From assembly GCF_042731755.1 (NCBI RefSeq), contig NZ_JBHWLR010000004.1:62001-126000 (forward strand): DNA of 64,000 bases, read 5' to 3'. This document shows, in pieces, positions 41,097 to 49,023 of this stretch (its first letter is position 1; every line of letters starts with the position of its first letter). Under the pieces are notes generated by a model. It was not told the DNA's origin, did not search any database, and was given only the letters and a program-made list of their open reading frames with translations. The translations under genes and the position numbers were made by a program. Origin of the DNA: Promicromonospora sp042731755. Lineage in GTDB: Bacteria > Actinomycetota > Actinomycetes > Actinomycetales > Cellulomonadaceae.

Positions 41097-42611
41097 ATGG
41101 CTGACTACGTACTCGCGATCGACCAGGGCACCACGAGCACCCGGGCGATCGTGTTCAACCACGCCGGGACCATCGTGTCCAGCGGCCAGATCGAGCACGA
41201 CCAGATCTTCCCCAAGGCCGGCTGGGTGGAGCACAAGCCGGACCAGATCTGGGACAACACCCGCCAGGTCGTGGGCCTCGCGCTGACCAAGGCGAACATC
41301 AACCACACCGACCTCGCCGCGGTGGGCATCACCAACCAGCGCGAGACCACCGTGGTGTGGGACAAGACGACGGGCAAGCCCGTCTACAACGCGATCGTCT
41401 GGCAGGACACGCGCACGCAGGCGATCGTCGACGAGCTCGCCGGCTCGGAGGGCGCGGACAAGTACAAGGCGATCGTCGGACTGCCGCTCGCCACCTACTT
41501 CTCCGGCCCCAAGGTGAAGTGGATCCTGGACAACGTGGAGGGCGCCCGCGAGGCGGCCGACCGCGGTGACCTGCTGTTCGGCAACACGGACGCGTGGGTC
41601 CTGTGGAACATGACGGGCGGGGTCGACGGCGGCGTGCACGTCACCGACGTCACGAACGCGTCCCGCACCATGCTCATGGACCTGGACACCCTGTCCTGGC
41701 GCGAGGACATCGCGGCGGACATGACCATCCCGCTCTCCATGCTCCCCGAGATCCGCTCCTCCTCCGAGGTGTACGGCACCGGACGCCCCCGCGGCATGGT
41801 GCCCGGCGTGCCCATCGCGGGCATCCTCGGCGACCAGCAGGCGGCGACGTTCGGCCAGGCGTGCTTCGAGGTCGGCACCGCGAAGAACACCTACGGCACA
41901 GGTAACTTCATGCTGCTCAACACGGGCACGGAGAAGGTGCCGTCCGAGAACGGCCTGCTCACCACGGTCTGCTACAAGATCGGCGACAGCGCGCCGATCT
42001 ACGCGCTGGAGGGCTCCATCGCCGTTACGGGCTCGCTGGTCCAGTGGCTCCGCGACAACCTGGGCCTGTTCACCGACGCACCGGACGTCGAGTGGTACGC
42101 CCGCAAGGTCGAGGACAACGGCGGCGCGTACTTCGTGCCCGCCTTCTCCGGCCTGTTCGCCCCGTACTGGCGGCCCGACGCGCGTGGTGCGCTGGTGGGC
42201 CTGACCCGGTACGTCAACCGGAACCACATCGCGCGGGCCGCCCTGGAGGCCACGGCCTACCAGACCCGCGAGGTCATGGACGCCATGAAGGCGGACTCCG
42301 GCGTGGAGCTCACCGAGCTCAAGGTCGACGGCGGCATGGTCGCCAACGAGCTGCTCATGCAGTTCCAGGCCGACCAGCTCGGCGTCGACGTCGTGCGCCC
42401 CGTCGTCGCGGAGACCACCGCGCTCGGCGCCGCGTACGCGGCGGGTATCGCCGTCGGCTTCTGGAAGGGCGAGTCGGACGTCACCGCGAACTGGGCCGAG
42501 GACCGGCGCTGGTCGCCGGACATGGACGACAAGGAGCGCGACCGGCTGTACCGGAGCTGGAAGAAGGCCGTGACGAAGACCTTCGACTGGGTCGACGCCG
42601 ACATCGGCTGA
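41097..42611 (+). CDS. glpK: Glycerol kinase
   Basis: This 504-residue FGGY kinase phosphorylates glycerol with ATP. It has DYVLAIDQGTTSTRAIVFNHAG at the start, then AVGITNQRETTVVWDKTTGKPVYNAIVWQDTRT, GDQQAATFGQACFEVGTAKNTYGTGNFMLLNTG, and LKVDGGMVANELLMQFQADQLG. Length and motifs match the family exactly. I use ATG 41097, 11 bases after GGGAG, although the frame remains open through the end of glpF. It is the last gene of the glycerol operon, ended by a perfect 22-bp hairpin. Confidence 0.98.
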   Translation: MADYVLAIDQGTTSTRAIVFNHAGTIVSSGQIEHDQIFPKAGWVEHKPDQIWDNTRQVVGLALTKANINHTDLAAVGITNQRETTVVWDKTTGKPVYNAIVWQDTRTQAIVDELAGSEGADKYKAIVGLPLATYFSGPKVKWILDNVEGAREAADRGDLLFGNTDAWVLWNMTGGVDGGVHVTDVTNASRTMLMDLDTLSWREDIAADMTIPLSMLPEIRSSSEVYGTGRPRGMVPGVPIAGILGDQQAATFGQACFEVGTAKNTYGTGNFMLLNTGTEKVPSENGLLTTVCYKIGDSAPIYALEGSIAVTGSLVQWLRDNLGLFTDAPDVEWYARKVEDNGGAYFVPAFSGLFAPYWRPDARGALVGLTRYVNRNHIARAALEATAYQTREVMDAMKADSGVELTELKVDGGMVANELLMQFQADQLGVDVVRPVVAETTALGAAYAAGIAVGFWKGESDVTANWAEDRRWSPDMDDKERDRLYRSWKKAVTKTFDWVDADIG

Positions 42612-42621
42612 CCGCACCACC

Positions 42622-42669
42622 ACGTGTCAGACGCCCAGGTCACTCCGGTGACCTGGGCGTCTGACACGT
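42622..42669. terminator. Perfect 22-bp hairpin between convergent glpK and tetR
   Basis: ACGTGTCAGACGCCCAGGTC and the next AC (42622-42643) pair perfectly with 42648-42669 across a TCCG loop, followed by TTTT partly within the stem edge on the plus strand. It is member 3 and the longest of the GTGTCAG-N6-AGGTC family. Its place between convergent genes makes a bidirectional terminator likely. Confidence 0.8.
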
Positions 42670-42684
42670 TTTGGGGCGACGGCG

Positions 42685-43278
42685 TCAGGGAGCCAGGAAC
42701 CGGCGCGCCGTCTCCACGAGCGTCGCCTTCTCGCCCTGCGCCGTGAACCCCTCGTCGACCGCGACGCGTCCGAGGAACCCGTCCGTGAGCAGGTACAGCC
42801 ACGAAGTGATCCGGTCCGGGGTCAGGTCGGTCCGGATCTCGCCGGCCCGCTGGGCCCGCTCGACCCAGGGCCGGATCAGGTCGTGCTGGGCCCGCGTGTC
42901 CTCGTCGAGCCGGGCCGCGACGTCCGGCAGGTGCATGACGCCGCCCACCGCGCGCACGAACCCGGGCATCCGGGGTTCCGCGGCGTCGTCGGCGCCCTGC
43001 CGGACGATGTCGAGGACGACGCCCAGGGCGTCCGTCCGGCCCGCGTACCGCTCCTCGGCGTCGCGCGCCTCCTGGGTGCCGAGCGTCAGGATCGCGAGCA
43101 GGACGTCCAGCTTGGTCGGGAAGTAGTGGAAGAACGTGCCCGACCCGATGCCCGCCTGCCGGCAGATCGCCGCAGTGGTGGTGCCGTCGTAGCCGCGCTC
43201 CGCGAAGACCGTGAGCGCGGCGTCGATGATGACCAGCCTGCGTGCCTCGTGCCGTTCGGGGTCAACGGTCCGTGCCAC
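42685..43278 (-). CDS. TetR family transcriptional regulator
   Basis: This 197-residue repressor has helix-turn-helix LVIIDAALTVFAERGYDGTTTAAICRQAGIGSGTFFHYFPTKLDVLLAIL. The C-terminal helical domain is diverged and suggests no ligand. It starts at a GTG (43278-43276) that lies 17 nt inside the end of the YqeB-family gene, so the two are translationally linked and the regulator may control that membrane protein. A family hairpin lies just after its stop. Confidence 0.88.
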   Translation of the reverse strand: MARTVDPERHEARRLVIIDAALTVFAERGYDGTTTAAICRQAGIGSGTFFHYFPTKLDVLLAILTLGTQEARDAEERYAGRTDALGVVLDIVRQGADDAAEPRMPGFVRAVGGVMHLPDVAARLDEDTRAQHDLIRPWVERAQRAGEIRTDLTPDRITSWLYLLTDGFLGRVAVDEGFTAQGEKATLVETARRFLAP

Positions 43279-43969
43279 GCGCGTCCTCGGTCGCGGCCGT
43301 GCGGCGCACCTGGATCCGGTCGTCCCGGACGCGCGCCACCAGGCCGAGCGCGGCCAGGTCCTCGTCCGCCTGGCGGCGGGCGGCGGCGTCCTTGCGCTCC
43401 TCCAGCCGACGGCGGAGCACCTCGTGCTCGGCGGGCGTGAAGCCCGGCCGGCCGTCCACCCAGCGCTCGAACTGCTGCTCGTGCGGGTCGGCGTCGTGCC
43501 AGGGCCAGCCGTGCCGGGTCAGCGCCTGGCGCACCTTCTCGACCGAGAGGGTGTCGGTGTCGAGGCGGACGCGCAGGCCGCCGTCGGGCCGCAGGAGCAC
43601 CAGGTCCTCCTTGTCCCGGAACGCCGCGCCGACGTCGGACCGCTCGACCCACACCTCGCGCTCCTCCTGCCGGTGCTCGACGTGGTCGTCGGCGACGGTG
43701 AGCACCGGCGCCTCCCCGACCGTCATGAAGGCGATGAAGCCGCCACCCAGCAGGCCGAGCCCGCCCAGGATGCCGAGCGTCCAGGGCAGGGGCAGCGACT
43801 CGATCAGCGTGAGCAGCCGCGGCACCGGCAGCGGCGTCGCGTCGATCAGGCCGGCGATCCCGCCCGCCAGCGGCGCGGCGAACCAGCCGAGCAGGAGGCC
43901 GAGCACGAGCACGGCCAGGCCGAGCACGGCGGGGAGCGCGGGCGGCTGGCGTACCTCGGTGGTCGTCAT
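43262..43969 (-). CDS. YqeB-family membrane protein
   Basis: This 235-residue protein has two or three N-terminal membrane helices (residues 12-36 and 60-84) and a cytoplasmic domain of about 140 residues. VWVERSDVGAAFRDKEDLVLLRPDGGLRVR, then VRQALTRHGWPWHDADPHEQQFERWV, and DLAALGLVARVRDDRIQVRR match the layout of the YqeB family, whose function is unknown. It overlaps the tetR gene by 17 nt. The gene is divergent from the S33 peptidase with 92 nt between starts. Confidence 0.75.
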   Translation of the reverse strand: MTTTEVRQPPALPAVLGLAVLVLGLLLGWFAAPLAGGIAGLIDATPLPVPRLLTLIESLPLPWTLGILGGLGLLGGGFIAFMTVGEAPVLTVADDHVEHRQEEREVWVERSDVGAAFRDKEDLVLLRPDGGLRVRLDTDTLSVEKVRQALTRHGWPWHDADPHEQQFERWVDGRPGFTPAEHEVLRRRLEERKDAAARRQADEDLAALGLVARVRDDRIQVRRTAATEDARGTDR

Positions 43970-44049
43970 GAACCAATTATTAGAGCAGCCACTCCACTAA
44001 TGCAACGAATATCGCGGACGCGGCGCTGCGACGGTGGAGCGTGCGGTCG

Positions 44050-44064
44050 TAGGCTCGGCCCGTG
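44050..44064 (+). promoter_or_regulatory. Leaderless -10 element of the S33 peptidase gene
   Basis: TAGGCT (44050-44055) lies exactly six bases before the GTG start, and no Shine-Dalgarno sequence precedes it. This is the same arrangement as at disA. Confidence 0.5.
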
Positions 44065-45366
44065 CCCATCAGCTACACGCTTCCCGGCGTCCATGTCACC
44101 GACCACTCGGTCGACGTCCCGCTCGACTGGTCCCAGCCCGACGGGTCCCCCACGATCTCCGTGTTCGCGCGCGAGCTCGTCGACCCCACCCGCCGCACCG
44201 AGGACCTGCCGCTCCTCGTGTTCCTCCAGGGCGGCCCCGGCGGCAAGGGTCCCCGCCCCACCGGCCCGGACGGCTGGGTGGGCACGGCGCTCAAGCGGTT
44301 CCGTGTGGTGCTCCTCGACCAGCGCGGCACCGGGCGGTCCAGCGCCGTCCGGGCGGAGGCCCTGAACGCCCTCGGCACGCCCGCGCAGCAGGCGGAGTAC
44401 CTGACGCACTTCCGCGCCGACAACATCGTGCGCGACGCCGAGCACGTCCGGAAGACGCTCTTCGACGGACGGCGCTGGACCTCGCTGGGCCAGTCGTACG
44501 GCGGCTTCATCACCATGACGTACCTGTCGTTCGCGCCCGAGGGCCTCAACGCGAGCCTCGTGACCGGCGGCCTGCCGGGCCTGACGGCGTCGGCCCGGGA
44601 GGTCTACGAGCGCACCCAGCCGCGCGTGGTGGCCAAGAACGAGCGGTTCCGCGCGCGCTACCCGCACGTCACCAAGGCCCTCGGCCGGATCGCCGACCGC
44701 CTCGCGGCCGGCGGCGTGACCGAGCCCGGCGGCGACCCGCTCACCGTGCGGCGGTTCCAGACGCTCGGCATGGACTTCGGCATGCAGCCCGGGTTCGAGC
44801 GCGTGCACTGGATCATCGACGAGGCGTTCGACTCCCCGCACGGCGGCCCGCTCAGCGACACGTTCCGCGCCACGGTCGCGGCCGAGACGTCGTTCGCGAC
44901 CAACCCGCTGTACGCCCTGCTCCACGAGTCGATCTACGCCCAGTCCCACACGGGCCCCACCGCGTGGGCGGCCCAGTCCGTGCGCGACGCCGACCCGGCG
45001 TTCGGCGAGGACGCCCGGCCGCTGCTGCTGACCGGCGAGATGATCTACCCCTGGATGTTCTCCGAGATCAGCGCCCTGCGGCCGTTCGAGGCCGCGGCCG
45101 ACGCCCTCGCCCAGCGGCAGGACTGGGGCGACCTGTACGACCTGCACCGGCTCGCGGACAACGACATCCCGGTCGAGGCCGCCGTGTACTTCGACGACAT
45201 GTTCGTGGACTCGTCCCTGTCGCTGGAGACCGCGGCACACGTGGGCAACGTCGAGCCGTGGGTCACCAACGAGTTCGAGCACGACGGGCTGCGGCTCGGC
45301 GACGTCCTGCCGAAGCTGCTGGACCGCCTGGACGCCCGGGGCGGCCCGCTGACGTCGCCGGAGTAG
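44062..45366 (+). CDS. Alpha/beta hydrolase, prolyl aminopeptidase-like (S33)
   Basis: This 434-residue cytoplasmic hydrolase resembles proline iminopeptidases. The oxyanion region is VFLQGGPGGKGPRP, then VVLLDQRGTGRSS. The nucleophile elbow is LGQSYGGFI with Ser as nucleophile, and the catalytic His probably lies in EPWVTNEFEHDGLRLGD near the C-terminus. It would release N-terminal proline or similar residues from peptides. GTG 44062 follows a leaderless -10. Its stop is intact and lies 6 nt before the poor-quality sequence flanking the assembly gap. Confidence 0.88.
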   Translation: MPISYTLPGVHVTDHSVDVPLDWSQPDGSPTISVFARELVDPTRRTEDLPLLVFLQGGPGGKGPRPTGPDGWVGTALKRFRVVLLDQRGTGRSSAVRAEALNALGTPAQQAEYLTHFRADNIVRDAEHVRKTLFDGRRWTSLGQSYGGFITMTYLSFAPEGLNASLVTGGLPGLTASAREVYERTQPRVVAKNERFRARYPHVTKALGRIADRLAAGGVTEPGGDPLTVRRFQTLGMDFGMQPGFERVHWIIDEAFDSPHGGPLSDTFRATVAAETSFATNPLYALLHESIYAQSHTGPTAWAAQSVRDADPAFGEDARPLLLTGEMIYPWMFSEISALRPFEAAADALAQRQDWGDLYDLHRLADNDIPVEAAVYFDDMFVDSSLSLETAAHVGNVEPWVTNEFEHDGLRLGDVLPKLLDRLDARGGPLTSPE

Positions 45367-45372
45367 GCCGTA

Positions 45373-45610
45373 GCGCCGTCTGGCGCTGCCTCCTCCCCTT
45401 TGAGGCCCGGGTTTTTTTTTTTTTCGGTCGGTTCCAGAAGAGAAAGGCGGGGATCAAAAAGGGGATGCGCGGGGGGGTCTAAGCCAGTCCTCCGTCCTGT
45501 CGGGGGACAANNNNNNNNNNGCGCCGTCTGGCGCTCCCTCCCCCCCTTTGAGGCCCGTGTTTCTTCGCTTTGAGGTAGCTCAAAGCGAAGAAACCCGGGC
45601 CTCAAAGGGG
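45373..45610. repeat. Duplicated hairpin region flanking an assembly gap
   Basis: The stretch from 45373 (GCGCCGTCTGGCGCTGCCTC) recurs at 45521 (GCGCCGTCTGGCGCTCCCTC) and continues in both places with CCCCTTTGAGGCCCG. On the right it completes a hairpin: 45543-45574 pairs with 45579-45610 (31 of 32 positions, GTAG loop). On the left the sequence degenerates into a T-run and a garbled version of the hairpin's second half. This looks like two overlapping contig ends, not a true duplication. The hairpin itself probably terminates both converging genes. Confidence 0.7.
45511..45520. other. Assembly gap (10 N)
   Basis: Ten unknown bases join two contigs at a strong hairpin. The repeated flanking sequence suggests that the contigs overlap, so the real gap length may be negative. 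No gene is interrupted. Confidence 0.95.
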
Positions 45611-45613
45611 AGA

Positions 45614-46351
45614 TCAGCGAGCGGTCCGACGACGGCTCACCGCCCGACGGCGGATCAGCAACGCCTCCGCGACGACCAGCGGCACCGTCCAGCCGAGCCA
45701 GTTGGTCAGGGCCATCTCGGTCTGCAGCATCGCTACCTCGCTGCCCTGGAACCAGGTGTCCACCTGAGGCCCGAGGACCGGCATCCACACGAAGTGCCAC
45801 AACCGGTTCGTGATGATCGACATCGTGAGCACGTAGCTGCGCACCATCCACTCGCGGTGGGTGTCGAACCGGCGTCGGCGGGCCGCCCCGATCCCCGCCA
45901 CCGTGCACGAGAACCACAGCACGGCGAGGAAGACGTGGCTCACCGCCGACATCGGCCCGAACGGCGAGGCCGCGCCGATGACGCCGGCGAGGACCGACGC
46001 GGGAAGGACACCGCCGAACACGTACACCCGCCCCAGGCGCCGGTGCGCCACGCGGAACTTGCGACGGAACCAGGGCCATGCCTGGAACAGGCCCGTGGTC
46101 ATCGCCACGGTCGCGAAGCCGATGTGGGACACCAGCAGCACGTAGTGCCCGGGGAACGTCGACGGCACGAGGGACTGCCCCGGGTCGAGGCTCAGGTACC
46201 GGGGCAGCGAGAACGCGAGGAAGGCCAGGACGACCACCGCCGGCAACGCCACCCACGGCCGCCGCCACCACGTGCGGCGACCGGCCGTGGAACGCGCGGG
46301 GACGGCGGAGACGCCCGGCGCGGAAACGTCTTTGTGCAGGTCAGATGCCAT
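45614..46351 (-). CDS. DUF2306 membrane protein
   Basis: This 245-residue integral membrane protein has about seven helices and resembles the DUF2306 family: FPGHYVLLVSHIGFATVAMTTGLFQAWPWFRRKFRVAHRRLGRVYV, then HVFLAVLWFSCTVAGIGAARRRRFDTHREWMVRSYVLTMSIITNRLW. The conserved histidines (SHIG, AHRRLGR, THREWM) hint at a haem or metal site but function is not known. ATG 46351 is preceded by TACGGT six bases upstream, a leaderless arrangement. CCCCTTTGAGG-type hairpins lie on both sides of the gene. Confidence 0.85.
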   Translation of the reverse strand: MASDLHKDVSAPGVSAVPARSTAGRRTWWRRPWVALPAVVVLAFLAFSLPRYLSLDPGQSLVPSTFPGHYVLLVSHIGFATVAMTTGLFQAWPWFRRKFRVAHRRLGRVYVFGGVLPASVLAGVIGAASPFGPMSAVSHVFLAVLWFSCTVAGIGAARRRRFDTHREWMVRSYVLTMSIITNRLWHFVWMPVLGPQVDTWFQGSEVAMLQTEMALTNWLGWTVPLVVAEALLIRRRAVSRRRTAR

Positions 46352-46446
46352 GCATAGACCGTACGAAGGGGCGCGCGGGTCGCCCCAGCCGGTACACCCA
46401 CCGGCCCCGGTAGGGACATCCCTACCGCGCGCGGACGGAGCTTGGT

Positions 46447-46514
46447 CCCTTTTGAGGCCCGGTTTTCTTCGTTTGGAGCCGACACAAAGCGAAGAAACCC
46501 GGGCCTCAAAGGGG
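46447..46514. terminator. Second CCCCTTTGAGG hairpin
   Basis: The left arm (46447-46475, begins CCCTTTTGAGGCCCGG) pairs imperfectly with the right arm (46485-46514, ends GGGCCTCAAAGGGG). It is closely related to the hairpin at 45543-45610. It follows the end of the 46552-47226 gene, where it would terminate transcription. A short direct repeat GGGAGGTGCGTCCCG (twice, 46513-46547) lies beside it. Confidence 0.6.
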
Positions 46515-46551
46515 AGGTGCGTCCCGAAAAGGGAGGTGCGTCCCGCAGGAG

Positions 46552-47226
46552 TCAGCGCAGCTCCGGCAGCGACGCCACCACGTACCCGTCCACCTCGACG
46601 ACGTCGCCGACGGTGAGCGCCGGCTGGCCGGCCGGGTGGCAGAGCGTGACCTGGAAGCCGTCGGTCTGCACACGGGCGGCGGTGAAGTCCTGGCCGGTGC
46701 GGGCGACGGAGCGCTGCTCGATCGCGAGCACCACGCCGGTCAGGTGCGCGACGGCGTCGGTCGACGCGGCGTACGCGCCGGTGGGCTCGAAGACCAGGCC
46801 GGTCACGTCGGCGTCGGCCCGCCCGATCACCTGGACGGAGTTGCCGAGCACGACGATCGACGCCGGACCCGTGACGGGGGCCTCCGCGGTGCCCAGCAGG
46901 GCGAGCTCCTCGAGCTGGCAGGCGATCTCGGTGATGACCTCGTCGTGCTGGTTCACGAGCTCGGCGAGCACCAGCCCGCCGTCGACCGCCTGCGGCTCGG
47001 AGAGGATGGCGCCGGGCGCGGCGTAGAACGTGGGCGTGACGACCCGCACGAGGTCGCCCTCGGTGGTGATGATCAGGCGGGCGCCGGACGCGTCGGTCCA
47101 GATGTGCACGCCGACCTCGCCGTCCTTGGCGATGGTCTCCGCCTCGGCACGTGCCGAGGCCACCAGGTCGCGAAATTCGCTACGTCGCCAGACGTCCAGT
47201 CCGATGCAAGCCAGGTTCGATGCCAC
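46552..47226 (-). CDS. Conserved hypothetical protein
   Basis: I do not recognise this 224-residue protein. It has no signal peptide or membrane helix and is acidic, with a predicted alpha-beta N-terminal half (LVASARAEAETIAKDGEVGVHIWTDASGARLIITTEGDLVRVVTP) and a beta-rich C-terminal half ending in DVVEVDGYVVASLPELR, which could be an OB-like or similar small barrel. GTG 47226 is preceded by TAGCGT eight bases upstream. It stands alone between hairpin terminators. Confidence 0.7.
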   Translation of the reverse strand: MASNLACIGLDVWRRSEFRDLVASARAEAETIAKDGEVGVHIWTDASGARLIITTEGDLVRVVTPTFYAAPGAILSEPQAVDGGLVLAELVNQHDEVITEIACQLEELALLGTAEAPVTGPASIVVLGNSVQVIGRADADVTGLVFEPTGAYAASTDAVAHLTGVVLAIEQRSVARTGQDFTAARVQTDGFQVTLCHPAGQPALTVGDVVEVDGYVVASLPELR

Positions 47227-47282
47227 GGTCGCCTACGCTAACCCGACGCCGCGCCGACGACCTGACGGGAAGGTCATACGTG

Positions 47283-47328
47283 CGTGTCAGACGCACAGGT
47301 CGTCCGAGGGGCCTGTAGGTCCGACACG
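47283..47328. terminator. Degenerate family hairpin after ramB
   Basis: CGTGTCAGACGCACAGGTC at 47283 pairs with GGCCTGTAGGTCCGACACG ending at 47328, with a few mismatches. It is member 4 of the GTGTCAG-N6-AGGTC family and lies 4 nt past the ramB stop. Confidence 0.6.
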
Positions 47329-47331
47329 GGG

Positions 47332-48822
47332 TCAGTCCGGGGCGTGCTTGTCCAGGAACGTGTACACCTCGGCGTCGTCCACGCCGGGGAACGCGCCCCG
47401 CGGCAGGGCCGCGAGGATCTGCTGGTGCATGCGCCCCGACGGCCAGGCCTCGCCCGACCAGCGGTCGGTGAGCTCCGGCGACGGGCGCTGGCAGCAGGCC
47501 GGGTCCGGGCAGGTCGAGGCGCGGCGGACCTGCGTGTCCCGCCCCCGGAACCACTTGGCGTGCGCGTACGGCACGCCCACGGTGATCGAGAACGCGCCCG
47601 AGCCGCCGTCAGGCCCGCCCGTGGGCGACGTCGACCCCGTCTGGGTGGAGCACCAGAACGTCCCGGCCGGGGTGTCGGTGTACTGGTAGAACTCGGTGGC
47701 GCGGTCGCGCCGCTCGAACGCCTCGCGCGCCGCCCAGCGCCGGCAGATGAGCTGTCCCTCGATGGCGCCCGTGACGTCCTGCGGGAACGGCAGGCCGTCG
47801 TTCGCGTAGCCGCGGAACAGCGCACCGTCGGCCCCCACGCGCAGGAAGTGCAGCGGGATGCCGAGGTGGTGCGTCGCGAGGTTGGTGAGCCGCATCGCGG
47901 CCGCCTCGTGCGTGATGCCGAAGGCGTCGCGGAAGTCCTCGACCGCGAGGTCGTGCTCCCGCTTGCGCTCCTGGAGGAACGGCACGGCCACGAACTGCGG
48001 CACCAGGCACGCGGCGGCGAAGTACGTGATCTCGACGCGCTGCCGCAGGAACTCGCCGTAGGACCGCGGCCGGTCGTGCTCCAGGACGCGGTGCGCCAGC
48101 GCCTGCAGCGCGAGCGACCGCAGGCCGTGCCCGCCCGGGGTCGACGCCGGGGGCAGGTAGATGCGCCCGTTGCGCAGGTCGGTCACCGAGCGGGCGGACC
48201 GGGGCAGGTCGCCCACATGCAGCAGCGTGAAGCCCATCTGCTCCGCCATCCGCGCCACCGTGCGGTGCGTCAGCGCGCCGCCCGTGTACCCGGCGGCCTT
48301 GACCATCTGCTCCGCGACGGCCTCGAACTGCGGGTAGTGGTTGTCGCGGGCCTCCCGCTCCAGGCGCAGCTCGGTGTTGGCCCGCCGCGCCTCCTCGGGC
48401 GTGGCGATCGCCATCTGCTCGCGCCGGGCCAGCTCGTCGTGCAGGCCCACGAGCTGTTCCAGGACCGGCATCGGCAGCTTCTGGCTGGGCTTGACCGCGG
48501 GCACGCCCAGGGTGGTGAACAGCTGGCCGCGCTGCGCCCGGTCGAGCGCGATCTCCAGCGCGGCCCTGCGCGACGGCGGCTCGGCACTCAGCAGCTCGCC
48601 CATCGGCACGCCGAGCGCCTCCGCGATCGACCGCAGGAGCCCGAGCCGCGGCTCGCGCCGGCCGTTCTCCACGAGCGACAGCAGGCTCGGCGCCGAGCCC
48701 ACCTTCTCGCCGAGCGCGTCGAGGGTGAGCCCCTGCGCGGTGCGCAGGTGCCGGATCCGGCGGCCCAGGGTGATCAGGTCCGTCTCGGTGCCCGACGACG
48801 TCGGCTCGCCTCCGGCAGGCAT
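47332..48822 (-). CDS. ramB: RamB/ScfR-type short-chain fatty acyl regulator
   Basis: This 496-residue regulator has an N-terminal Xre helix-turn-helix (LGRRIRHLRTAQGLTLDALGEKVGSAPSLLSLVENGRREPRL), a middle ImmA/IrrE-like region (VEITYFAAACLVPQFVAV, MRLTNLATHHLGIPLHFLRV) and a C-terminal cysteine-bearing DUF2083 domain (CPDPACCQRPSPEL). This layout is that of RamB of corynebacteria and mycobacteria, which controls acetate, glyoxylate and gluconeogenic genes. It is divergent from pckG across 201 nt, so pckG is a likely target. TTCAC-containing repeats lie in that gap. Confidence 0.85.
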   Translation of the reverse strand: MPAGGEPTSSGTETDLITLGRRIRHLRTAQGLTLDALGEKVGSAPSLLSLVENGRREPRLGLLRSIAEALGVPMGELLSAEPPSRRAALEIALDRAQRGQLFTTLGVPAVKPSQKLPMPVLEQLVGLHDELARREQMAIATPEEARRANTELRLEREARDNHYPQFEAVAEQMVKAAGYTGGALTHRTVARMAEQMGFTLLHVGDLPRSARSVTDLRNGRIYLPPASTPGGHGLRSLALQALAHRVLEHDRPRSYGEFLRQRVEITYFAAACLVPQFVAVPFLQERKREHDLAVEDFRDAFGITHEAAAMRLTNLATHHLGIPLHFLRVGADGALFRGYANDGLPFPQDVTGAIEGQLICRRWAAREAFERRDRATEFYQYTDTPAGTFWCSTQTGSTSPTGGPDGGSGAFSITVGVPYAHAKWFRGRDTQVRRASTCPDPACCQRPSPELTDRWSGEAWPSGRMHQQILAALPRGAFPGVDDAEVYTFLDKHAPD

Positions 48823-48844
48823 GTCGCCCTCCGCTCGTTGTCAC

Positions 48845-48918
48845 TTCACCCGGTCGCTTTCACCCGGTCGCTGCCCGGGACGGGCCAGCAGGAACCCGCT
48901 CCTTCACACTACGTGAAG
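48845..48918. promoter_or_regulatory. TTCAC repeats in the ramB-pckG control region
   Basis: TTCACCCGGTCGCT occurs twice back to back (48845-48858 and 48859-48872), and CTTCAC-ACTAC-GTGAAG (48902-48918) is a perfect dyad of the same half-site. Another GTGAAG follows at 48968-48973. A TTGACA box lies at 48930-48935, without a convincing -10. The pattern suggests a regulator binding TTCAC half-sites, possibly RamB itself. The 201-nt gap holds no gene. Confidence 0.45.
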
Positions 48919-49023
48919 ATCGGCGATTCTTGACAGGCCACGGGCTGGAATTCGGGGCGATCCGCACGTGAAGGTGGAAACAAGCCCGCCACCGTGGCCC
49001 GCAGTCTGACGATCGGAGCGCAC

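Noticed and set aside
45367..45510. Possible small gene or frame extension beside the N-run
   Set aside because: The T-run and the garbled repeat of the neighbouring hairpin indicate poor sequence, not coding.
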